DNA from: Bacillus sp. B1-b2
Lineage (GTDB): Bacteria; Bacillota; Bacilli; Bacillales; Cytobacillaceae
Length of the DNA stretch: 64,000 bases
Assembly: GCF_009183415.1 (NCBI RefSeq)
Contig: NZ_WEHU01000024.1
Span: 1 to 64,000 of the forward strand
Reading direction: 5' to 3'
Part shown: one piece after another, positions 27,561 through 36,191 of the stretch
Position numbering within the stretch: position 1 is the stretch's first letter
How the letters are laid out: the number at the start of each line of letters is the position of its first letter
The notes under the pieces: generated by a model
Seen by the model: only the letters and a program-made list of their open reading frames with translations
Database searches by the model: none
Told to the model about the DNA's origin: nothing
Program-made: the position numbers and the translations under genes

Positions 27561-28526
27561 CTAATATAGCCCTTCTCCTTCATTCAACTTCTTTACAACA
27601 AAATTCACAAAAACTAGCAAAATCACATTGATTACAGAGTTAAACAATCCTACAGCAGTTGAGTAGGCATAGTCACCAGCCTGTAAACCTACCTTATAAA
27701 CATACGTTGGCAAAATTTCCGAGCTTGGTAGATTCATGGAAGTTTGCATTAAATAGGCTTTCTCAAATCCTATCGCCATAATTCCTCCTGCACCAAGAAT
27801 AAATAAGACTGCCATTATCGGTTTAAGAGTAGGAAGATCAATATGTCTTATCCTCTGTAAAAGTGTTGCTCCATCGATAGTTGCCGCATCATGTAATTGA
27901 GGATCAACATTCGCAAGTGCTGCCACGTAGATAATAGATGACCACCCTGCTGCTTGCCATATTCCCGATAAGATATAAATAGATCTAAAGTATTCTGGAT
28001 CTGTCATAAATGAAACGGCTTTAACATTAAATAGGGATAATAGGGCATTTATTGGTCCTGTCGGCGACATGAAGATAAACAACATTCCTGTAATAACTAC
28101 TACAGAGATAAAGTTTGGTGCATACAAGATTAATTGGATGTTTTTCTTAATGGCAGCTCTTCTCACTTGGTTAAGACTAAGAGCTAAAATAATCGGGATA
28201 GGAAAGCCAATTATCAACCCATAAAAACTTAATTTAAGCGTATTCATAAAAATGTCTGCAAAATTAGGAGAAGTCAAAAAATCCTTAAAATGTTCTAGGC
28301 CAATCCAATCACTTCCCATAATTCCTTTCATTGGACTAAAATCTTTGAAAGCTATTACAGCCCCGTACATTGGCACATATTTAAAAATGACTGTTAATAT
28401 GATGGCAGGAGCTAAAAATAAATACAGTGCATAGTTTTTTCTAAAGTATTGAAAAAAGTTTTCTTTCTTCTCCATTGAGATAATTTCTCTTTTCTCAGCT
28501 ATTCTTTCAGGTTCCGGCAATGACAT
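27561..28526 (-). CDS. sugar ABC transporter permease (LplB/YteP type)
   Basis: A 321-residue permease with six helices and an EAA loop (LHDAATIDGATLLQRIRHIDLP). It has the N-terminal cytoplasmic extension common to LplB/YteP proteins. It is the promoter-proximal gene of the fructan operon, 17 bases ahead of the second permease. AAAGGAGG lies upstream of the ATG. The leader carries four copies of a LacI-type operator (see the separate entries). It would form the importer channel with the second permease and the lipoprotein. Confidence 0.9.
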   Translation of the reverse strand: MSLPEPERIAEKREIISMEKKENFFQYFRKNYALYLFLAPAIILTVIFKYVPMYGAVIAFKDFSPMKGIMGSDWIGLEHFKDFLTSPNFADIFMNTLKLSFYGLIIGFPIPIILALSLNQVRRAAIKKNIQLILYAPNFISVVVITGMLFIFMSPTGPINALLSLFNVKAVSFMTDPEYFRSIYILSGIWQAAGWSSIIYVAALANVDPQLHDAATIDGATLLQRIRHIDLPTLKPIMAVLFILGAGGIMAIGFEKAYLMQTSMNLPSSEILPTYVYKVGLQAGDYAYSTAVGLFNSVINVILLVFVNFVVKKLNEGEGLY

Positions 28527-28566
28527 AATACTTCGCCTCCTTTTATATAAATTTAAAGTATGATTT

Positions 28567-28584
28567 ATGTCAACCGCTTGACAT
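28567..28584 (-). promoter_or_regulatory. fructan operator copy 1
   Basis: ATGTCAACCGCTTGACAT has 7-bp inverted arms around CCGC, a LacI-family operator. It lies in the leader between the main promoter and the first permease gene. The arm TTGACA on the minus strand could also serve as a -35 box of a second promoter. Confidence 0.75.
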
Positions 28585-28611
28585 ACTCTTAATTCCCCCT
28601 CTTATTCTATT

Positions 28612-28628
28612 TGCATCAACCGTTTCTA
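28612..28628 (-). promoter_or_regulatory. fructan operator copy 2 (degenerate)
   Basis: GCATCAACCGTTTCTAT keeps the TCAACCG core but has a poor second arm, so it is the weakest of the copies. Confidence 0.35.
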
Positions 28629-28633
28629 TATTT

Positions 28634-28651
28634 ATGATAACCGCTTGATAC
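28634..28651 (-). promoter_or_regulatory. fructan operator copy 3, at the transcription start
   Basis: ATGATAACCGCTTGATAC is a near match to the operator palindrome and lies just downstream of the -10 box. Confidence 0.65.
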
Positions 28652-28655
28652 AATC

Positions 28656-28684
28656 ATTTTAAACGCTTACATTTAATATGTCAA
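28656..28684 (-). promoter_or_regulatory. sigma-A promoter of the fructan operon
   Basis: A perfect -35 TTGACA (28679-28684) and a -10 TAAAAT (28656-28661) are 17 bases apart on the minus strand. The -35 box lies inside operator copy 4. Confidence 0.8.
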
Positions 28685-28695
28685 CCGCTTGACTT
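28678..28695 (-). promoter_or_regulatory. fructan operator copy 4, overlapping the -35 box
   Basis: ATGTCAACCGCTTGACTT has nearly the same sequence as copy 1. One of its arms doubles as the promoter -35 element, so repressor binding and polymerase binding exclude each other. Confidence 0.75.
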
Positions 28696-28705
28696 ATTTG
28701 TTTTT

Positions 28706-28740
28706 AAAAAATATAATCTAGCCTCTTAGATTATATTTTA
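28706..28740 (-). terminator. intrinsic terminator of the LacI repressor gene
   Basis: AAAATATAATCTA (28708-28720) and TAGATTATATTTT (28727-28739) form a 13-bp stem followed on the minus strand by T residues. It separates the repressor gene from the operon promoter. Confidence 0.75.
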
Positions 28741-28881
28741 CCGATTTAAGAATTAGGTTTCTGTTTAGATAAAGCGAAATTCGAGAATATGAAATAGGCA
28801 TAGTCTAGGAAAGTGTAAAACTAGATAAACGTTCAATGAATGTCTTTCTAGATATCCTTTTATGCTAACAATAAGACTAGA

Positions 28882-29853
28882 TTATGCCGTATTATTTTTC
28901 AATAATTGAACAGGTAAAATAATTTCCATCCTTTCATCCTTGTTTACATCATTAATAATGTCCATTAATCTTTGCACGGCCGTTTGGGCTATCTCTTCAA
29001 TCGGTTGTTTAATAGTTGTTAATTGTGGCAATAACCTCATAACACTTTGAGTACCATCGTATCCTACCACTTTTAGTTTGTTTGGAACAGGAATACCCAG
29101 TTCATTTGCTACTTTTAAACAGGTGGATGCTATTAAATCATCACTTGCGAAAATGCCATCCGTTTCTGGATTATCCACAAAAATTTGCCTAATTGTTTCT
29201 GCAGTAGCTTCCTCTTCAAATAGATTCGTAAGTTCATATGTAATAGGATTTTCTACTTGATCTTCATAAGCTTTTCTTCTATTTTGAGTTGGAGTTTCTA
29301 ACTCAATTGGCCCATTTATATGAACGATAGATTTACAACCCTGATTAAGTAAGTGTTGCACCGCAAGTCTTCCGCCTTCATAGTTATCTGATCCAATTAC
29401 AGGAATTGTTGGTGATAGGTAATGGTCAATTGCCACAATGGGAAGTTTGGGATTCTTATATATTCCAATTCCTCGATTGTAAGAACAGACAATTATACCG
29501 TCTACTTGATGTCTGATGAGCATCTCTGCATATGACTTTTCTTTTCCAACTTGACCCAAACTATTGCAAAGAATGACTTTAAATTCATGATTTGAGCATA
29601 TATTCTCAATATATAACGCTAGTTCACTAAAAAAAGGATTATTAATCGTCGGTAAAATGAGCCCAATAAAATTAGTCCTTTTTTTAAAAAGAGAACGGGC
29701 AATATCGTTTGGATAGTAATTTAAATCTTTAATTGCCTGTTCTACTTTTTCTCTCGTTTTGTCACTAATATAACCTCGATTATTCAGCACACGGGAAACA
29801 GTTGTCGGTGAAACACCAGCTAGCTGTGCTACATCTTCTAATTTTATTTTCAT
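28882..29853 (-). CDS. LacI family repressor of the fructan operon
   Basis: A 323-residue LacI/GalR repressor. The helix-turn-helix is LEDVAQLAGVSPTTVSRVLN (about 5-24), followed by the hinge helix and a sugar-binding core (FIGLILPTINNPFFSEL, DGIFASDDLIAS). The frame extends seven codons upstream, but GGGTGG lies in that extension and the ATG at 29851-29853 has good spacing and the canonical MKIKLEDVA start. It is encoded directly upstream of the fructan transporter operon and is likely the protein that binds the four TCAACCGCTTGA palindromes. The inducer is probably fructose, sucrose or a phosphorylated derivative. A palindrome-like ATGTTAATCGTTTTCAT at 29896-29912 in its own leader may be autoregulatory or a cre site. 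Confidence 0.87.
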   Translation of the reverse strand: MKIKLEDVAQLAGVSPTTVSRVLNNRGYISDKTREKVEQAIKDLNYYPNDIARSLFKKRTNFIGLILPTINNPFFSELALYIENICSNHEFKVILCNSLGQVGKEKSYAEMLIRHQVDGIIVCSYNRGIGIYKNPKLPIVAIDHYLSPTIPVIGSDNYEGGRLAVQHLLNQGCKSIVHINGPIELETPTQNRRKAYEDQVENPITYELTNLFEEEATAETIRQIFVDNPETDGIFASDDLIASTCLKVANELGIPVPNKLKVVGYDGTQSVMRLLPQLTTIKQPIEEIAQTAVQRLMDIINDVNKDERMEIILPVQLLKNNTA

Positions 29854-30091
29854 TATAACCACCCGAAAGATCATTAATTAATTTCATCAAAAATTATGTT
29901 AATCGTTTTCATACATACTAACATAATCCTTAATAATTTGCATCTCAGCTTACTTTTCCTATTTCCTAATGCCTTATCTCTGTTATCTATAGAGGTAGGT
30001 AATAAATAAAATTAACAATTCACCATGAATTATTGAATATCAAAATGGCTAGAAAAAGGTCATTGTCCTGTAACCTATCCAATAACCATCA

Positions 30092-30555
30092 TTAAAACAA
30101 ACTCATCTGCTGAACTTCACCAAGACGCTCAATTATTTGGGGTTCATGATCCTTGAAAAACGCATATGTAGCCACGTTTCCTTGGTCATTATCTTTTTAC
30201 TAGCGTCACTCAAAGATCTTAATCGACAGCTAGAAAATAAACTTGTAGAAACTTCACTTCTGCATGTGCTGTCAGTGCAATGATTTGGAACCCTTACTGC
30301 TCGGCAATGAAACACACGCGACTTAACACATGATCACTGGATGCTTTCCTGAATGGATTATCCAGTATGACTACTCTGTTCCTTTTTCTGTTAGTTGGTT
30401 GGTATTTTTTCTTTTCTGCCACATAGTTGAGTAATCCTAAGAATAACGTCATATTCTTACTCCATTTTTCCCCACCGGACCAAACGTTACTTTGCGACAA
30501 ATTACTTTAAGCACATCATTAAGACTAACAAGTGGACCTTCTACTCGGAGGAGAT
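30092..30555 (-). pseudogene. relic of an SMC-like coiled-coil ATPase (C-terminal end)
   Basis: Conserved protein segments can be read in order along the minus strand, but in different frames. From about 30553 the first reads LLRVEGPLVSLNDVLKVI. After a shift comes the ABC signature SGGEKWSKNMTLFLGLLNY, then the Walker B strand NRVVILDNPF and SSDHVL...FIAEQ. A TAA stands where Leu is expected, and the same frame then continues GFQIIALTAHAEVKFLQ, which includes the switch His. After a further shift comes SCRLRSLSDASKKIMTKETW, then FKDHEPQIIERLGEVQQM and a stop at 30092-30094. This is the last 150 or so residues of a large SbcC/SMC-type ATPase (DUF3584-like). The N-terminal thousand residues are absent. 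It is clearly non-functional. Confidence 0.75.
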
Positions 30556-30804
30556 TAAAAATATATTACTATTATTGTACTAGATAACAATAAATAGACT
30601 AAGTGCTTTTTCAAATATAGAATACATATACAAAGATATTTCTATTTTTTTGCAAAGAAACTGTTGCTTAAAACGTGGAGAATATTACCCTCATACGAGA
30701 TGTAACCTAGTAATAAAAAAGTGGCAATAGTCCATGTTCCAAATAAAGAAACTATGTCATAATTAGAATAATCTGTTTATTTTATTTTAAAGGAGAGCAA
30801 AACT
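30556..30804. other. intergenic region upstream of the lactonase gene
   Basis: AT-rich and without ORFs. It marks where the SMC-like relic loses any recognisable coding sequence, so the upstream part of that gene was deleted rather than merely mutated. Confidence 0.35.
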
Positions 30805-31560
30805 ATGATAGAAAAACTTTATTGGTTGCCAACAGGAAAACTAACTTTAGATTATTCTTCCTTAAATCAAAGACTAGAACCCGGTAAGCTAGTAACCTTG
30901 CAAATATGGTCCTATCTTCTCGAAACGAAGGATGGACCTATTCTCATAGATACTGGTATGCCAGAATCATTTATTGAGAATCCAGGCTATTTTAACAATA
31001 CGGCATATGAAGGATTATTCTTACCTGATATGAGAAAAGAAGACCACATTGTATCTGTTTTAAATAAAATTGGTTATAAACAGAACGATATTCAAGCCAT
31101 CATTTCTTCCCATTTACATATGGATCATGCTGGGGGAAATCCATTGTTTCCCAATACACCTATATATGTACAGCAAGCAGAACTTGATGTTGCCATAGGG
31201 AATGAGGCATACGCTCCTCCTGAATGTACTCAAAATGGATTAAATTATAGAGCTATTAACGGTGATTATGAACTTCTGCCCGGCATTCAACTTCTCTCTA
31301 CACCTGGCCACACACCCGGCCATCAATCAATACTTGTTACAACGAAACATTCTGGTCCAATTTTATTAACCATTGATTTAGCGTATACAAAAGAAAATTA
31401 TGAAGAAGAAGTACCCTTCGCTACATTTGATCCACAATTAGCGAATGATTCTATTAGAAGAATTAAAACGCTTATGGCAGAAATCCATCCTACACATATT
31501 TTCTATGGTCATGATTTAACCCAAGCTAATACACAAAAGGCATACCCAGATTTCTCTTAA
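30805..31560 (+). CDS. aiiA: N-acyl-homoserine lactonase, AiiA-like metallo-beta-lactamase fold
   Basis: A 251-residue dinuclear-zinc hydrolase that opens the lactone ring of N-acyl-homoserine lactones, thereby quenching Gram-negative quorum signals. It aligns over its full length with Bacillus thuringiensis AiiA. Metal ligands are in the right places: His103, His105, Asp107 and His108 (SHLHMDHAGG), His169 (TPGHTPGH), Asp191 and His236 (FYGHD), and the catalytic Tyr194 (LAYTKEN) is kept. There is no signal peptide, so it is cytoplasmic, as AiiA is. It is monocistronic. A general lactonase role is possible, but the Tyr and the length favour the AiiA group. Confidence 0.87.
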   Translation: MIEKLYWLPTGKLTLDYSSLNQRLEPGKLVTLQIWSYLLETKDGPILIDTGMPESFIENPGYFNNTAYEGLFLPDMRKEDHIVSVLNKIGYKQNDIQAIISSHLHMDHAGGNPLFPNTPIYVQQAELDVAIGNEAYAPPECTQNGLNYRAINGDYELLPGIQLLSTPGHTPGHQSILVTTKHSGPILLTIDLAYTKENYEEEVPFATFDPQLANDSIRRIKTLMAEIHPTHIFYGHDLTQANTQKAYPDFS

Positions 31561-31564
31561 TAGT

Positions 31565-31673
31565 AAGATGTCAGGTATTTTGTAAATTTGACTTCGGCTT
31601 TATTCACATCTTAACATCCTACGTATTTTTCTATACAAAAAAGCCAAGCAACTAATTAGCTGCCTGACATCTT
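31565..31673. repeat. fold-back region between the lactonase and aldo/keto reductase genes
   Basis: AAGATGTCAGG (31565-31575) and CCTGACATCTT (31663-31673) are inverted repeats 87 bases apart. They enclose a second pair, GGCTTT and AAAGCC. It probably serves as a shared transcript end for the two convergent genes. Confidence 0.4.
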
Positions 31674-31679
31674 CTACAA

Positions 31680-32549
<870 letters not shown>

Positions 32550-32564
32550 CTATTAATGATCTTA

Positions 32565-33572
<1,008 letters not shown>

Positions 33573-33703
33573 TTACTCTTATTATGCAACAATAAGAAAA
33601 GCTATCGGTATCATATTCCCCTCAAATAATTGCCTAATACTCTCATAAAGAGATTACTGGAAAAATATTATCAAGAATATTATTTTATAACCATTAATAA
33701 AAT

Positions 33704-33737
33704 GCAAAAAAGCCCTTCTACTACATAAGAAGGACTT
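33704..33737 (-). terminator. intrinsic terminator of the second HAD phosphatase gene
   Basis: AAGCCCTTCT and AGAAGGACTT form a hairpin with one mismatch, followed on the minus strand by TTTTTT. Confidence 0.75.
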
Positions 33738-33770
33738 CCTCTTCAAGCACCATATCATTCCTTTATCCTA

Positions 33771-34607
33771 CTAAATCAATCCATACTTTATAAAACTTTG
33801 ATAAATTCCATCTTCGTCTGGTGTACCCGTAATATCATCTGCAGATTTTTTCACAAGCTCTTTAGCATTCCCCATGGCAACTCCATACTTTACATACTCA
33901 AGCATCTCTATATCATTTAATCCATCACCATATGCATATGTATTTTCTTTATCTAGCTTTAAGTGCTGTAATAGCTTTTCAATAGCTGTTGCTTTGTGAA
34001 TTCCTGGTACAGAAAGCTCACCACTGTTATTTCCAAACATAGGTACAGTACTTGGAATAACATGAAAATTCTTTTCAAACTCTTGACGAATAACCTCAAT
34101 GGCGACATCTGACCCTAAGAAAGAGATTTTATTAATATCATCTCTTAATAAATCCTCTGCTTCTACTAATACATCATGAAATGGCTGAAGTCCTTTTTCC
34201 ACTTCTTCCCTTGCATCAGGTTGATCAAGAAGTAATGCATCGATGATTCCTTGAATATGACTTTTACAGTTTTTACTAGCAAATAATCCACCATTTGATT
34301 CTAAATAGAAGTCAATACCATTCTTATTGAAAAATTCTACGAGATGCTGCACATCTTCTCTTTTTACACGTTCATGTAATAATACTTCTTCATCCATTTC
34401 AATATAACCGCCAGCCGCTCCGATAATTCCATCGAACCCAACTTCTAGGATTTCAGGGAATAATTCTGCTTTTGATCGGCCAGTACAAATAAATACCAAA
34501 TGTCCATTTTCTCTTGCTTTTTTAATAGCAAGTGTAGCAGATGCTGGAATAACTCCATTATCGTTTACTAGTGTTCCATCAATATCCATAAAGATAATTG
34601 CTTGCAT
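33771..34607 (-). CDS. Cof-type HAD-IIB family phosphatase
   Basis: A 278-residue phosphatase of the HAD-IIB family with nucleophile motif FMDIDGTLV (Asp8, Asp10), the motif II Thr in CTGRS, and motif IV YGDGLNDIEML. The C2B cap spans about 85-190. It differs from the gene at 1776 in its cap and is a paralogue, not a duplicate. AGAGGTG precedes the ATG. It stands alone with its own terminator. The substrate is not predictable; family members dephosphorylate sugar phosphates, flavin mononucleotide or pyridoxal phosphate. Confidence 0.85.
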   Translation of the reverse strand: MQAIIFMDIDGTLVNDNGVIPASATLAIKKARENGHLVFICTGRSKAELFPEILEVGFDGIIGAAGGYIEMDEEVLLHERVKREDVQHLVEFFNKNGIDFYLESNGGLFASKNCKSHIQGIIDALLLDQPDAREEVEKGLQPFHDVLVEAEDLLRDDINKISFLGSDVAIEVIRQEFEKNFHVIPSTVPMFGNNSGELSVPGIHKATAIEKLLQHLKLDKENTYAYGDGLNDIEMLEYVKYGVAMGNAKELVKKSADDITGTPDEDGIYQSFIKYGLI

Positions 34608-34745
34608 GTTGACACCTCTAACTTCTTATTTTATCCACAATAAGCATACCACTTTCTTTGAGTACTATTCTAACAATTTTACGTTTCCCAATTTGAAACA
34701 TAATGTTATCGATAAAACTTACTTGAAACGTGATAGCTCCCTTTC

Positions 34746-35276
34746 CTATTTAACTAAATAATGAAGTTCCACAAACTGATTAAATGTCTTTGTTCCTACT
34801 AATTCGAGATTTAATGTATGCTGCCCTTTTTTAAATAATGGAATACCATCTCCTAAAATCGTTGGTGCTACAGTAATAATGATTTCATCTATTAAATTAT
34901 CCTGGATAAATGTATGCAGTAGCTCACCGCCACCAACAATCCAAATTTTCTTGCCTGATTGCTCTTTAAGGCTATCAACAAGACTGGAAGGATTTCCACT
35001 AACATATGTAATATTATCTGTATCTTGTTTTGAGTTTGATGTAAACACATAGCAATCTTTTCCTAGATAAGGAAACTCTTCCGTATCCTGCTTCATAATC
35101 CAATCATAGGTTTTTCTTCCCATCATTACAGTATCTATTGTTTCATAAAATGCAGAAAAACCATTATCTCCTTCACCCTCTACTGCAAACAACCACTCAA
35201 GGGAATCTTCTTTTGTTGCAATATAACCATCCAAACTGCAAGCAATAAATAATACCACGTTTCTATTTGTACTCAT
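34746..35276 (-). CDS. dihydrofolate reductase-like protein (RibD C-terminal domain family)
   Basis: A 176-residue NADPH-binding protein of the DHFR/RibD_C fold. It starts NVVLFIACSLDGYIA and has the signature TVMMGRKTYDWI followed by IWIVGGGELLHTFIQ and DEIIITVAPTILGDGIPLF, characteristic of the YyaP/YwjB group. True folate reductase activity is unlikely because the usual substrate Asp/Glu position is not conserved in this group; the role is unknown. AAAGGGG lies upstream of the ATG. No operon partner. Confidence 0.82.
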   Translation of the reverse strand: MSTNRNVVLFIACSLDGYIATKEDSLEWLFAVEGEGDNGFSAFYETIDTVMMGRKTYDWIMKQDTEEFPYLGKDCYVFTSNSKQDTDNITYVSGNPSSLVDSLKEQSGKKIWIVGGGELLHTFIQDNLIDEIIITVAPTILGDGIPLFKKGQHTLNLELVGTKTFNQFVELHYLVK

Positions 35277-35378
35277 TTTAATTCCCCTTTAACCACGTTA
35301 TACGTTTCTTTAATAACATTATATACTTATGTAAGTGTTATTAAATTCTTTTTATCTTAAATAAAGATTTAGAAAATA

Positions 35379-35421
35379 AAAAAGTCCTTCCCTGGATAAC
35401 TTAAACAGGGAAAGACTTTTT
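35379..35421. terminator. bidirectional terminator after the lipase gene
   Basis: AAAAAGTCCTTCCCTG (35379-35394) and CAGGGAAAGACTTTTT (35406-35421) form a long stem with one mismatch and A/T tracts at both ends. Confidence 0.8.
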
Positions 35422-35428
35422 ATAAGGA

Positions 35429-36064
35429 TTAATTAGTGTTTTCTCCTCCACCATTTAATCCTACTTTAATTAGCTCATTCACTTTACTGCTTACTACCAA
35501 TCCTAAATGTCCAACACCACTAATTTGTACATTTTTAGCTCCATCTAACTTAGAAAGCCAATTTGGAACTAAGTAATCGTTCTTGCTATAAATAGAAGTG
35601 TATAGAATCTTGTCATTCGGGTCTTTTCCTACTGGTGCTTTTGAAGTGACGAATTTATTCGGGGAACCTAATGTAACGACATCATTCACTTTCGTTCCAC
35701 CACTATTTAGAATATAAGTGAGTGTATTAATACCACCAGCACTATGTCCAATAATATCTACTTTACTTTTTCCCGTTTCTTTTAACACTTTGTCTACATA
35801 GGAAGATAACTGTTTCGCATTTGTTAAGCTATTTCCTGTTTTATCTATCAACTCTATAGCATATAGCTCATTAGAAGCCCAGCCTTGTTGTTTCAAGTAA
35901 TTTTTTATTGCTAGAAAATTAGTACTGTTACCGCCTGTTCCGTGAACATATATAACTGGATCATGGCTTGTTGTTTGTGCTTTGGAAACAGTTGGCTTTA
36001 GACCCATAACTGAAATGATGGACATACATATAGTTAGAGAAAGTATTATTCTCGTAATCTTCAT
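35429..36064 (-). CDS. secreted lipase/esterase, LipA-like
   Basis: A 211-residue exported alpha/beta hydrolase. The signal peptide of about 30 residues ends near SKAQT, and the mature enzyme of 180 residues is the minimal lidless lipase fold of Bacillus subtilis LipA, which it matches along its whole length ([33 protein letters not shown] at the C-terminus). Catalytic residues: Ser in IIGHSAGG, Asp in the SKNDYLV region and His in GVGHLGL; the oxyanion region is VIYVHGTGG. LipA has Ala for the first Gly of the GxSxG box, whereas this protein has the ordinary Gly. The frame is open 38 codons further upstream, but AGGAGG and the signal peptide fix the ATG at 36062-36064. Confidence 0.88.
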   Translation of the reverse strand: MKITRIILSLTICMSIISVMGLKPTVSKAQTTSHDPVIYVHGTGGNSTNFLAIKNYLKQQGWASNELYAIELIDKTGNSLTNAKQLSSYVDKVLKETGKSKVDIIGHSAGGINTLTYILNSGGTKVNDVVTLGSPNKFVTSKAPVGKDPNDKILYTSIYSKNDYLVPNWLSKLDGAKNVQISGVGHLGLVVSSKVNELIKVGLNGGGENTN

Positions 36065-36191
36065 TATTATTTCCCTCCTGTTTCTTACTTGCTGTGTTGC
36101 TATAACCATTGTTATATATTTTAAGAGGAGAAACAACCGGTAACATTTTCTAACATATGATTTGTCCAGTCCTATCAAGGGTTTACACTAT

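Noticed and set aside
30294-30500. Minus-strand ORF of 68 codons as an independent gene
   Set aside because: It is one frame segment of the decayed SMC-like ATPase; the homologous protein continues beyond its stop in the same and other frames.
29854-30804. Insertion sequence near the ATPase relic
   Set aside because: No transposase fragment, terminal inverted repeats or target duplications were found around the relic.
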